In this document: piece after piece, positions 42,502 through 56,000 of the stretch | How positions within the stretch are numbered: position 1 is the first letter of the stretch | Layout: each line of letters starts with the position of its first letter | Source of the DNA: Tetradesmus obliquus | Taxonomy: Eukaryota > Chlorophyta > Chlorophyceae > Sphaeropleales > Scenedesmaceae | Direction: 5' to 3' | NCBI GenBank assembly: GCA_030272155.1 | Contig: CP126195.1 | Location: forward strand, 1,347,001-1,411,000 | Length of the DNA: 64,000 nt | Made by a program: the position numbers and the translations under genes | The notes under the pieces: model-generated | Told to the model about the DNA's origin: nothing | The model's input: only the letters and a program-made list of their open reading frames with translations | Database searches by the model: none

Positions 42502-45500
42502 ACTACTCCTACAGGAGCGCGGCGAGCTGTGCCGTGCGCTGCTGTACGCTGTGGTGCTCAGCCCTGTGCTGCTCACGCCAGCCACGCTGGCTGAGCTGCT
42601 TGACTTGCTGGAGGGCCTGGCTGGCAGGCTCAAGGAGGCCAAAGGAGGCCCAGGTGGGTTGCTGCTGCGGTTGATTGATTGGATTTCTGGTGTTTTTTTT
42701 GCCATGCTGATCACCCCACCTGACTTAGCTGAGCTGCTGGGCTTGCTTGACTCCCTGGCGGGACGGTTGAAGGAGGCCAAAGGAGGCCCAGGTGCGGCTC
42801 ATGCTGCTCACACCAGCCACGCTGAGCTGCTTGGCTTGTTGGAGGGCCAAAGGAGGCCCAGGTGGGTTTACGCTCCTGCTTGACTCAGCTTTCTTGAAGT
42901 GTAGTTGTTGACCGTGCTGCTGACCCCGGTTGGTTTGGGAGCGGCTCTCCATTTTTTGGGTTCAACTCTTGCTGGAAAAATGTGTAACTGATTGATTGAT
43001 TGCTGACCCCGGCCACCTTGGCTGAGCTGCTGGGGCTGCTCGAGTCAATAACAGGCAGTTATTGTCCATGCAGTTTCTGTTTACGTAGTAGGCTACTGTG
43101 AGTGTAGCTTTTTTGTCTAGTGTAGCAATTTGGCTACTCTCTAGGCACCCTTGAGTGCAGCACCCCAGCAAGGCTAGGCTGGCGTCCTTGCTCACCCTGC
43201 TGTGTTTTGCCTCGCCTGCTGTGCTTGCTGCGCACCGTCCATTTGCCAACTGCCATCAACCAACGCCGCCACGCCACATCTGGCGCGGGATCTGCAGCCG
43301 CTGTGCGGCACGCGCAGTGGCAGCAGATCACCTGCGTGCTGCTGGCAGTGGTGGCAGCAATCTCCATGGGCAATGCAGCTGGCGGTGCTCCGCGGCAGCC
43401 GGCAGCGCTTGCGCAGCTGCTGTGCGCACAGGAGCTGACGGCGCACCTGCAGAAGAGTGAGTGGCTGTCGGTTCTGCGATTCAAAAGCGTCATGGCTGCG
43501 CTAAGAGTAGGCCGACCTCGTCGCCTGTATGTGCTGAAGCAGAGTCTTCTCTACTGTATCAAGTACTGCGAAGGCATGATGTTTCAATATCTTCGGCCGC
43601 AGCAGTCATGCCACTCGTGCCAAGCCGCGCCGTGTGCTGCCCCTCAAGACTATTTTTGCTTCTGCTGCGCACCATTCACTGCGCCCTGCAACAACCGCTC
43701 ATACCGTTGCCCAGTCATTGCAGTCGTGGAGGCTACGGATGGCTTCTTGGCATCCACAGCATGCAGCTTTGGCTCGTCATTGCTTTCACAAACCGTGTTT
43801 GAAAAGCCCATATTCTTCAAAATGTGGCTTTCACGGTGCTCTTGGCCTGTACTACATTGCACATGTTGCTGCCATCACCACTGCAGCCAGCCACTGCGCC
43901 CATGCCGCCACGACCCTGCATCAACCCTTTTTGAGACACTCTTTTGTTATGTTATTTTGCTGCAGTCGCAGAGGCTAAGGATGGCTTCTCAGCTGTCGTG
44001 GCTCTCGCGTGGGGCCTCACCCGCGATGCCCTCGCCACCAGCACGGCCACAGCCAACCTGCACAGCACGCACGCCTCAATCACAGCACAGCAATCCATCA
44101 CCGCAGCAGCCAGCGGCGGGTTTGATGCTGCACTGTCTTCGAGTGCACTGCTGGAAGCAGCAGGCAAAGCAAGGGCCCTGGGGGTTCTGTCAGGCCTGCT
44201 GGGCAGTGCTGCTTTTGCACTGGAGCCTGAGGAGGGGCACCGGCACTTGTGTGCGAGGATGGTGTACCGGCTGCTGACTGAGATGCTGGAGTTTGACGTG
44301 CAGAACCGCAGGTGAGGGTTTCAGTGCTTCGGAACGGGTGGGGTGCGAGGGTTTAGGTAGGGGCATGTGCTTGAGCCCTTGAACCCTGTGGTGTGCGAGG
44401 ATGGTGTACCGGCTGCTGACGGAGATGCTGGAATTTGTTGTGCAGAACCGCAGGTGAGGGGTGGTTAGGGGCTGGGGTTTGGGCAGGGGCACATGCTAAA
44501 CCCTTGGACGTGTGTGGCAGCTGTTATGTAATTTTTGTGCCTTGCTATCAGGGCTGCTGGGCAGTGCTGCTTTTGGGCTGGAGCCTGAGGAGGGGCACCA
44601 TCACTTGTGTGCGAGGATGGTGTACCGGCTGCTGACTGAAATGCTGGAGTTTGATGTGCAGAACCGCCGGTGAGGGTTTGGGGTTGGGCGGTAGATGGGG
44701 CTAAGGTTTGGGTAGGGGCCTGTGCTTGAGCCCTTAAACACAGGCTTGGGTGGAACTGTGCGAATTGTTGCCGCTGCAATCCCAACAAATCAGCACGCCA
44801 TTGTGTTACATTGTGTTATATAACACATTTGTAACATTACAAATCTCGCGGCTGCAGGGAGCTCACGGAGAGCCTCATCAAGGCATCCAAGCAGCACATG
44901 GGCCAGCAACTCAGCAGCAGCAGGGGAGGCTCCTACCTCCCCCCAGGGGCCCCCAGCCTTGTTGCAACACTGCTAGGGCCTGCAAATGCAGCAGCAGGTG
45001 CAGCGGGAGCTGCCGGTGCAGCGCCTGGCACGCCGACGACAGCAGCGGGGCAGTTTGGGCAGTTTGCGCTGGTGCCGGCGGGCGGCGCGGCTGGCGGCAT
45101 GCAGGGGGGCGCGGCGGCGCCGGGCGGGCAGGTGGGTGGGGGTGGGATGGGTTTGTCTGCTGAGTGTCGATCGCTGCTGTTGAATGTGGATTCAGGTGTT
45201 TTTCCAAATCTGTGTGTGCACTTTGACTTGGCAGGATGGCATGCACATGGTGACAGAACAGATCTGCAGGATGGTGGACTGCATTGCGTGTGATCACGCG
45301 GTAGCTTGTGCGTGACACCACCCGGCAGGCATGCTTGCTGCTAGTCGCACCACCCACCCAAGATACTGAGACGTAAACAGCGAGCAGCAGCTCTGCCTAC
45401 TGCACTCTGCAATACTGCACAGCCAGCTTCTAACAGCACCGATTTGGATCACAAGCGTACAAATGTCACTGCTGTGTGCATTCATGCATCTGTGTTTGCA

Positions 45501-46988
45501 GGCGTTGCATCAGCAGGCGGGCCTGGCTGGCGGTGACCACGTTTCTTTTCGCTGCTGGAGGCGCTGGCTGCCACACATCCAAACAGCCTTATTCTGAATC
45601 GGTTGTGTATGTTCTCTGGTGTTTCCGCAGGCCGCTCAGCAGCAGGCCTGGCTGGCGGCGACGACCTTTCTTTGCTGCTGCTGGAGGCGCTGGCTGCCAC
45701 ACATCCAAACAGCCTTATTCTGAATCGGTTGTGTATGTTTTCTCGTGTTTCCGCAGGCCGCTCAGCAGCAGGCCTGGCTGGCGGCGACGACCTTTCTTTG
45801 CTGCTGCTGGAGGCGCTGGCTGCCACACATCCAAACAGCCTTATTCTGAATCGGTTGTGTATGTTTTCTCGTGTTTCCGCAGGCCGCTCAGCAGCAGGCC
45901 TGGCTGGCGGCGACGACCTTTCTTTGCTGCTGCTGGAGGCGCTGGCTGCCACACATCCAAACAGCCTTATTCTGAATCGGTTGTGTATGTTTTCTCGTGT
46001 TTCCGCAGGCCGCTCAGCAGCAGGCCTGGCTGGCGGCGACGACCTTTCTTTGCTGCTGCTGGAGGCGCTGGCTGCCACACATCCAAACAGCCTTATTCTG
46101 AATCGGTTGTGTATGTTCTCTGATGTTTCCGCAGGCCGCTCAGCAGCAGGCCTGGCTGGCGGCGATGACCTTTCTTTGCTGCTGCTGGAGGCGCTGGCTG
46201 CCAAATTCAAACAGCCTGATGCTGACTTGGCTGTGTCTGTTCTATGCTGTTTCATTTTCGGCAGGCGGCTCAGCAGCAGGCGGGCCTGGCTGTCAGCGAC
46301 GACCTTTCTTTGCTGCTGTCTTGTAAGGCACAAATCCTGTCACACACGCCTGCCATTAGGTGCTGACCAGGCTGTTTGTGTACTTGCTGTGCTGCAGGCG
46401 GTCCAACAGGTGGGCCTGGCAGGCGGTGACGATCTTTCTTCGCTGCTGGAGGCGCTGGCGGCCGTGTTTGGCGTGCGGCCGGGGCTGTGGTATGACGGTG
46501 AAGCGCCCGAGGCGTACCCACACGTCTCCAGCTTCATGAGCTACGTGAGCGTTTCTGTTATGTTACTTTGTTATTGTTATGTTGCTGTCATTGCTATGAA
46601 GCATCCACATAGGGGGCGGTTTATTTGAAGCTGAGACACCCAGATGCTTTGTACGGGGGGTAAGCGACAAGCGAGGTATGGCTGTGATGCGCTTGAAGGG
46701 GGGTAAGCGGGAAGCAAGGTGGTCACTGCCAGTCAGCACACTGAACGGTCAGTGACAGCCCAGCATTGGGAGGGGGGTGGAGTGGCAAGCGACTTTCAGA
46801 AGCGACAGCTTTTGCCTCACTAACGCTCGGTAAGCGGTTGTCACCCCTCCACATAGCAACTGGGTGTCTCAGCTTCAACTAAACCGCCCCCATAGGACAA
46901 CAGGGATGTGCTTGTGTCTTTGCTGTAATGTGTGACTGCTGCAGGCTTCCTATGCTGCACATGACATTCCCTGCAGCACTTGCCGACT

Positions 46989-47030
<42 letters not shown>

Positions 47031-50000
47031 ATCCCACCCTCCTCCCTGCAGGTTGCCGTGCATGGTGCCATGCAGCTGCCAGACGTGCGCGTGTCATTTC
47101 TGGGCGTGATGACCGCCCTGGCAGCAGGGCCCAAGGGCAGCAGGTTCATCTTGGCGCAGTTCAGGCAGAATGCTGCAAAAGCAGAGCTGGAGCACTTCAC
47201 CTGGCGCAAGCTGTTCCAGACGGTTGTGGCCTACTGCAGGTGCGGCCGCCAGCACGCCTGGGGTTGGTGTGTTGTTGAAACATGAAGAATTGTATGTCTC
47301 CGTCATATATCACTTTGCCAGCGCCAGACCTGAGCTTTTGCACTTCACTTGGCGCAAGCTGCTGAGCACGGACGCAACGCACTGCCTCCTTTTTGCATGC
47401 GGTTTGAGAAATCGCGATAGGCGGGTATGTCGCAAGGTGATGTACTGCCTACTGCGCTGATGGTCAACCTTTCTGATTGTACTGCCTGCACTGTGTGCAA
47501 CTGTACTGCCTGTCCCTCAGGCGGTACGAGGAGCTGGAGCGAGAGGCGCTGATGTCGGGTGGCAATGTACTGCCTACCGGCCTGCTGGCTGCGCGTGACG
47601 ATGCGTTGATGCCTGCTGGTGACGCTGCGCTGCTGGTGGCGTACTTGGACCTGCTGGGGTGAGTGTTTTGCTGCATACTTATGACATGTCATACGGGGTT
47701 GGTTGATTGATGAGTTTGTGTGGTTGCTTGTTTGTGCGGTGTCTGCTGCACTGCTTGTTTGTGCGGTGTCTGCTGCACTGCTGGTGGCCTACTTGGACCT
47801 GCTGGGGTGAGTCTGTTTAGCTTGTCTTTTGGCATGCTGTACACGGTTGGTTTTTTGTTGAGGCGAGTGTTTTGGCATAGTGATGCCTGCGGGTGATGCT
47901 GCGCTGCTGGTGGCCTATTTGGACCTGCTGCGGTGAGCTGCTGCGTGCATGGAAGTACATCAGTCACTAGTGACAAAAAGAAGCATGGTGACCAATACCA
48001 TGAATGCCGTGAGCAAACTGTGTTGGTTGTGGATATGGCTGGGAGTCCTCAGCAGTTGAGCAAGCTGGCAACGGCCACGCAAGTCTGCAGTTGCACCCAC
48101 CCTCACTGGCTGCTGTGCTTGCTATGTATACCATGGAAATATCGTGTGCATGCAGGCCGCATCATTCGCCAGGGCTCCAAGGAGGAGGTCAGGGCTGTGC
48201 TGCAGGGCCTGGAGCGTGATGTGGCTGGGTTTACCCAATAGACACTATTTTGTCCACCCCCACTCACCAGAACTGCTGCCTTTTTGTCCCTTACCCACCG
48301 AAAACAAACCAAATCAACCACGCAGGCGCATCATCGGCCAGGGCAGCGAGGAGGAGGTGCGCGCCGCGCTGCAGGGCCTGGAGCGTGACGTGTCTGGCCT
48401 GCTGGGTGGGCTGCCGCTGTACGAGCCGCTCTTCCAGCTCATGTGCCACGGCGTGCAGAGCAGCGTCAAGGCCGCGGTGTTCAGGTGAGAAAAGAAGGAA
48501 AAGCACGCTGAAAATAAAACTTTCAGGATTGGAATGCTCGTCCAGCTCATGTGCCGCGGCGTGCAGAGCTGTGTCACAGCAGCGGTGTATCAGTGAGCGG
48601 CCGAGTTTGCGGTGCAGCAGTGCGGTGTAGCGCCAGTGCGGCAGCTGGCCTGCTGGGTGGGCTGCCGCTGTACGAGCCGCTCCTCCAGCTCATGTGCCGC
48701 GGCGTGCCGAGCAGCGTCAAGGCTGCGGTGTTCAGGTGGGGCAAAGGGCGTGCCTGGCTCTGATGCGTAGGCGTTGTGACTGAGCCACAGAAAGCTGCTT
48801 TGCACTGCATGTGCAACTTGCTAGGTGCAAAGTGGATCATCAAAGCTCAAACATCTTGCTTTGCACGGTTTTGTTCTGTCATAACGCTGACCTAGCACCT
48901 GCTTTTGCTGCTGCTGCAACCCTGCCAGGTGCCCGGCCAGCCTGGCTCGCTTCAAGCAGCTTGCACCACGCCTGCTGGGTGGGGTTGCAGACAATTTTGC
49001 AGGCCATGTTTGACACACTTGCTGATCATGTGCTCTGGCGCCGGCCAATGGTGCTGCTGCTGCTGCTCTGCTGTTGACCTTGGTCAAACCCTTGGCAGGT
49101 GCCTGGCCAGCCTGGCTCGCTTCAAGGAGCTTGCACCACGTCTGCTGGACAGGCTGCTCATGGCGGCAGTGGTGGCGCAGCCGGCAGCAGTGCTGGAGGG
49201 CTATGCAGGTGGGCAGGGCGTTATAGCAGTGCGGGTTTTGCAGCTGGGTTGTTGTTATACTGTACTGTGCATGCCATGCGCTTGTGCTTGGCAACCGGCT
49301 GCAGGATCTGGCTGTACAGGCTGTGCGCTACGGCATGACTGGTATGTTTTGGTCTGCAGGCGGCGCTGCCGCTCGCTGATAGCTAAAGGATTGATAGCTC
49401 ATGGTTTGTTAGCAGCGCAGGAAGTGGTGAATGTTACAGCAGAAACATGCTCAGCACGCAGCAAGTGCCCTTATTAGCGACCTGCGTTTGCTGGCTGAAA
49501 TCAAATGTGATACCACGCCATCCCTCAGCGTCGACCACTGCTCTGCTGCCAACTGCTGCTGCAGGCCTGCCCCGCTTTGACCTACTGGCTCAAATCAACG
49601 AAGTCGAAGCAAGGCAAGAGGAATACACGGAAAGCCTCGCGTTTCTGAGCCTGGTCAACGCCCTGCTGGAGGGCCTAGGGCCTAATGGCCTGCCTGCAGG
49701 AGGCACGGCAGTGGCACATTACACGGCACTCGTGCTGCAGTACATTGCGGGCAACCTGTGGCAGCGCGGCTACAGGTGAGAAGGCGGCTACGGTGGCTGA
49801 TATGCTGCTGCTTGCGCTGGTTCATTATTTCAGCTGCTGACGTGGTGGCATGCCTTCTGCTTCTTTGCATGCGCCCTGCAGGGATCCCGCTCAAAAGTGG
49901 CAGCTTGCAGCAGCATGCTTCAAGCACTGCCAGCTGGCGCTAGGCATGCTGGCCACCTGCCCACCCATCACCCCAGAGCTGCTGTCCTGATGATATCAAA

Positions 50001-53000
50001 TTAATGTGTATCTTCAGCTGCTGACGTGACGGCATGCCTGTTGCTTCTCTGCATGTGTCTGCAGGGATCCCGCCCAAAAGTGGCAGCTTGCAGCAGCGTG
50101 CTTCAAGCACTGCCAGCTGGCGCTAGGCATGCTGGCCACCTGCCCACCCATCACCCCAGAGCTGCTGTCCTGATGATATCAAATTAATGTGTATCTTCAG
50201 CTGCTGACGTGACGGCATGCCTGTTGCTTCTCTGCATGTGTCTGCAGGGATCCCGCCCAAAAGTGGCAGCTTGCAGCAGCGTGCTTCAAGCACTGCCAGC
50301 TGGCGCTAGGCATGCTGGCCACCTGCCCACCCATCACCCCAGAGCTGCTGTCCTGATGATATCAAATTAATGTGTATCTTCAGCTGCTGACGTGACGGCA
50401 TGCCTGTTGCTTCTCTGCATGTGTCTGCAGGGATCCCGCCCAAAAGTGGCAGCTTGCAGCAGCGTGCTTCAAGCACTGTCAGCTGGCGCTAGGCATGCTG
50501 GCCACCTGCCCACCCATCACCCCAGAGCTGCTGTCCTGATGATATCAAATTAATGTGTATCTTCAGCTGCTGACGTGACGGCATGCCTGTTGCTTCTCTG
50601 CATGTGTCTGCAGGGATCCCGCCCAAAAGTGGCAGCTTGCAGCAGCGTGCTTCAAGCACTGCCAGCTGGCGCTAGGCATGCTGGCCACCTGCCCTCCCAT
50701 CACCCCAGAGCTGCTGTCCCGGCCCCCTCCTGGCCTGTCTGTACTGCTCAGCTTGATGGGTGGCAGGCAGCTTGAAAAAGCGCTGCTGCAGCACGTGCTG
50801 GCACCTGGGCAGGAGGAACTAGCGGTGAGCAGTGTCAGCGTTAGTTGCTGTTGTTAGTGACGAGTCAAACATGCGGTCAAGCGTGGTGCTAAGCTTGATG
50901 GGGGACAGGCAGCTTGAGAAGGCGGCAGTAGAATAATAAGAAGCATGCATATTTACAACTCAACACTAGGCTCAACGATAACTACAAATGGTCAATCTGC
51001 CCGCAGGCGTCCATGGAGGTTGGCCCGGAAGGCCCCCCAAGGCAGCAGGCCGTCCTGCAAGGCCTCAAGCTGCTCAACATGGCCCTGGAGTATGACGTTG
51101 CAGACATAAAATCTAAAAAATAAAAACCATAAAACTATAAAACTAAAGTTCAAACTTGGATTTGCCTGCAGGCGTCCATGGAGGTTGGCCCGGAAGGTCC
51201 CCCAAGGCAGCAAGCTGTCCTGCAAGGCCTGAAGCTGCTCAACATGGCCCTGGAGTATGACGTTGCAGCAGCAGAGCAGCTCAGCGCGCTGAGTGTGCGG
51301 GAGCGCGTGGCGCCCCTGCAGGGCCTGCTTGCTGCTAGCCCCAGGCGCCTGGCGGTGCTGCTGCAGTATGTGCTGTATGCTGACACGGATATTCAGCTAG
51401 AGGTGCGTGCAGCAGCTGCTGTGGGATGGTGTTGTGGTTAGGTCATGTGGACAGCTTCGTGTCATGCCTTGATCAGTGGTGGCGGTGCTGCTGCAGTACG
51501 TGCTGTATGCTGACACAGACATCCAACTAGAGGTGCGTGCAGCAGATGATGTGGGGTGGTGTTGTGTAGGCCATGTAATCTTACAGCTGCGTGTCATATT
51601 CAAAGTTGCTGTTGTTTGTTTGCTTCCTCAACCACGCCCCATCTGCGCTTCCGTGCAACTAACTCCCACTTCACACACTTGCAGGCGGTCAAGCTGCTGG
51701 CGCAGCTTGCGGCGCGCCTGCCCAACCTAGTGCAGCTGCTGCAGCCCAACTTTGACGACAGTGAGGCCCTGCTGCTGCGCCAGGGCTGTGGACACAGCCT
51801 GGAGCTGGCGCTGCTGGATCCTGCGGCTGGAGGCAGCGTGAGCAGCGGCATGGCTGCGGCGGCGGCAAGAGCAGAGGAGGCGGCAGGCGCAGGTGAGCGG
51901 CAATATATATGCTTGCGTATAGGGCCCATGTGGCCATACATGTGTCTGGATCCCGCGGCTGGAGGTAGTGTCAGCAGCGGCATGGACAGGCAGCAGGCAC
52001 AGGTGAGCAGGGCTTCATCAGCTGCAGTCCATGTTCTGTGCGCCAGGGCTGCGGCCACTCCCTGGAGCTGGCCCTGCTGGACCCTGCTGCTGGAGGCAGC
52101 GTGAGCAGCGGCATGGCTGTGGCGGCGGCGCGGGCGGAGGAGGCAGCAGGCGCAGGTGAGCAGTGGCTGCATGGGCCGATCGTGACCGTGCATGTGTCTT
52201 GCAAACCTGCTGCGGGTGGTAGCGTGAGCAGTGGCATGGCTGCGGCATCAGGCAAGGGAGCTCCAGGCACAGGTGAGCAGCACTGCATTTGCTGCAGCTC
52301 ACAATATGCGGCCTGCTGCAAAGTAGCTGTAACAAGCTTCCTTGTGCTATGCAATGCCCTGGATTGCCCTCCTCAACGGTTATACCTTGCCCAAACTGTT
52401 GTGCCGCAATTCCGCCCATCCCTGCAGAGCCTGCAGCCACTCCTTCTATGTACACGGGCCGAGCTGCTGCTTGACGTCATGCTGTGTTCTTGATATCTTG
52501 CTGTGTGAATTTCGCCACGCTGTGTGCTCAATCTCACGCTGTGTGCCTGCTGCCATTTCCTGTCTCAAACCAACTATTGCAGAGCCTGCAGCCACTCCTT
52601 CCGACACACGGGCCGAGCTGCTGCTTGACGTCATGCTTGGCAGTCTTGAGGCAGTTGCGCCGCCCTCCCTGGGCCACCTGCTGCTGGGCTTCGACACCAC
52701 TTCAGTGCCTGGAGACTGGTCCAGGTGCGCCTTGCTATTTAGTTTTATGACGAGTCACCGCAGCACCTGCTGTGCATGCGAGGCAGAGTGGTGCATGGGA
52801 ACGTGCTGTCCTGCAAGCATCCTGCAAGTATGCAGTTTGGTCGACCCAGTTTGACCAGTGGCACAGCAGGGACCAGTCTGTCTCTGGATGCTCTACCAAA
52901 GCTGCTTAGCAGGCTGTGTTACTACAGATCGTTACAAATATCACTGTGCTCAGCAAGCTTATGCCGCTGCTGCCGCCACTGCTGCTGCATCACACCTGGG

Positions 53001-56000
53001 GTCCACTGCCTTGCAGGCAAGCTCTGGCTCCCAATGTGGACTTCACTTGCATGTCGGTGCTGCTGCGGGCGCTGCAGGTGCGGCCTGCGCTGCAATTGTG
53101 CCTCCGTTGCTGCTGTCACGACATGCATGCAGCCAAGCCAGATTACTGCTAGCATGTCCTATGAACTTCACTTGCATGTCGGTGCTGCTGCGACTGGCTG
53201 GCATAAGCCAGCTTACTGCTAGCATGTTGTGGCAGCAACTTGAACCCAAATGTGACACCCACCGCTCCAGCAGTGGATCCCTGCACGCTGTCACCCTCAA
53301 ATATGCGAATTAGCTCACCCTGCATTCTTCAACCTTTACGCAAATAACACACTGCTGTGCTGTGTCCTGCAGGCCACACCACTGCAGCGGCTGAAGCCAG
53401 TGCTCTACGCCAAGTGCCTGCAGCTGCTGTACGCTGTAGCAGCAGCACCGCTCACGTGTGAGCCTGTGTTCAGGCTGCTGTGCCCCCCAGAGTCATCTGC
53501 GGTGCTGCTGCCTGCACTGGGTGCGCTGCTACTGGAGCCCCTCACAGCAGAAGACTCAGCAGGCGTGCATGCCCAGGTGAATTTGGGTGAAAGGGTGTTA
53601 CAAAATGTGTTGATATGTTTGCTGTCAGCCCCTGCGCTTCGTATGTTGATGCATGGTCAGCTGTTGCTGCATAGGCAGCCATTTGAATTTGCAAACACGC
53701 GCACCAACGCTCATATGCTGTCCACAGCGTGATCTGTAGGTTAGCTCTGCTCAAGTTTGGTTTGCTACCGTAACACTTCCACCACACAGTTTCCTGATAT
53801 GCGCAACAAAACGCGTTAATGACTGCCGCATCCTATGGTGTGTGTGATGTGCCCGCAGGTGGCTTCACTGCGTCAGCGCGCCTACGTGCATGCATCCTTA
53901 ACCACAGTCACCATATCACACCACCTACCTATCATATCAACCAAACTTGACAGCACCATAACACAGCCCGTCCTGCTGCATCTCACGGGTGATGTGCCTC
54001 ATGTGCGATGCTTGCAGGTGGCATCACTGCGTCAGCGCGCCTACGTGATGCGCCTGTATGCACTCACGCTGCTGCGCTGCGAAGTGCCAGCCATGCTGGA
54101 GCCAGTGCTGGCAGCACTGCTGCTAGACCCTGCTGCAGCAGCAGCAGCAGCTGGGCTGAACGGCCAGGCGCAGCAGCAGGGCCAGCAGCAGAACGGGCTG
54201 TGGTCTGGTGCAGGGCGCTACGACCCTCTGCGTGGCAACTCTATGCCTGCTGCGCTGCTGGCACTGCAGCAGATCTGCAGTTTCACGCTGCAGGTGCGTG
54301 GTTGTGCGTGGATTTTGGTGTTGTATGACACAGAACCTGTCAGCTCTGATGCGCCAAGTCCTGTTAGGAGCATGCCCCATCAAGAGGCCCCTGGAGTGCC
54401 GAGCATTGCCTACAGCACGCGTTGGTGTGCTGTTGCTGGTACTTTGGGTCACGCCCAGCAGCTCTGCTGGTTTGAAGGCCTGGCAGGCGCATCAGCAACA
54501 CTCAACGCCAAGGCCAGTCAGCACCCTGCAACCAAAGCCAGTGCTTTACAGCATCTATGCACAAGGGACATGTCTGCAGCCTGCTGCCGTGTGGAAGTTT
54601 AAAAGGCACCCCGCTGCCGTGCACTCTCACATCAGCTGTGCTTGCTGCGCTGCTGCTGGTGCTGCGCTGCTGCACTTGCTGCCCTGCTGCTCTTGCTGCC
54701 CTGCTGCACTTGCTGCCCTGCTGCTCTTGCTGCCCTGCTGCTCCTGCTGCCCTGCAGGAGCCGAGCCTGAAGGACGTGCCTGCGGAGCTGCTGCAGCTGC
54801 AGCAGGACATGGCGGTTGATGACGTCAGCGTGGCCATGCTGCTGACTCAGCCTGCAGCCATGGAGCTGTGCGGCGTGGTCACGCAGGACGACTACGGTCA
54901 ACCCGTGTTTGACTTTGCGGTGAGCCCTGCTGCTGTGATCAGTTGTATGCTGTCTTGGGGTTTTCGGGCGGCCAGAAGTCGAGCTGCTTGGAGACGAGCT
55001 GTCGGTTGGGCTGTTCAGAAGCAGCGTTGCAGCAGAAGTTGTGTGCAGGAGGCATGTTCAGGAAGCGCTCGAAAAGCCAGTCAAACCCTGCATATGCAGC
55101 ACACCAACATGCGCAGCAACATTCGCCAATGCTTATGGTCCTGCGGGTCAATGGCTTGCTGCACTCGGCGTGCTCAGGCAGCCCTCATTCAGCCAACAAA
55201 ACCCGTGCAGGCCACCACACCACACCATCATCTGCATGGCAACTTGCCAAATAAACCTGCGTGTTTGGTCCTGCCGGTCTGTGGCTGGCTGCTGTCCTGC
55301 AGGTGCTGCAGCGGCTGCTGCATGAGCGCTTTGAAGAGTACCTGGCAAAGACAGGAGGCAGGGGAGGCCCCAGGGCAACCAAAACTATAAACTGCACCAC
55401 ACTGATCAAAACACCTACATAGCAAGCTCGCCAACTTACCTATGCTCCTGGTCCTGCCGGTCTGTGGCTTGCTGTCCTGCAGGTGCTGCAGCGGCTGCTA
55501 CATGAGCGCTTTGAGGAGTACCTGGCAAAGACAGGCGGCAGGGGAGGCCCAGGGGAGCGGCTGGCCCGCGATGCTGTGGCTGCTGCCTTCACCTACGCGC
55601 AGCGGGTCAACGCACATGCACTGGTGGCAGGTGTGTTGCTGCAGGGTGTGCTGGCTGTGTGTTCAGCTTTGCAGGGTGCTGAAATTCCACAATGTTTGCT
55701 GTGTTTTGCGCAAGTGCAACCTCATAAGTACTGAGCAACGGCACCTATAGGTTCTGTGTCATGACTGCATGTATCTTTCAATGTCTGCTCAGCACCTGTC
55801 CTGAGCTGCTCGTGTGTTATTCTGAGCCGCGCATCGCTCAGCATCTGTCCTCGTGGTGCGTCACCGCTTCTGTTGCAACACCTGCAGGCGCCCAACGCGC
55901 TGCTGTGCTGGGTTGGGTCCAAGCCATCGAGGTGGCTTTCACCAAAACCTACAGCCTGGTCAACACACGCATCTGCCCCGGAGCTGGCCCAGAGCTGCTG

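Noticed and set aside
43161-43297. Exon start at 43161 for NUP205 exon 8 (HPSKARLASLLTLLCFASPA)
   Set aside because: That acceptor gives a phase conflict with exon 7 and a stop in the required phase; the acceptor at 43297 joins correctly.
45482-46628. Long open frames on both strands (up to 341 codons) that look like a repeat protein
   Set aside because: They exist because the 126-bp intron unit is divisible by three. They cross acceptor sequences and the true exon 11 uses a different, family-consistent reading.
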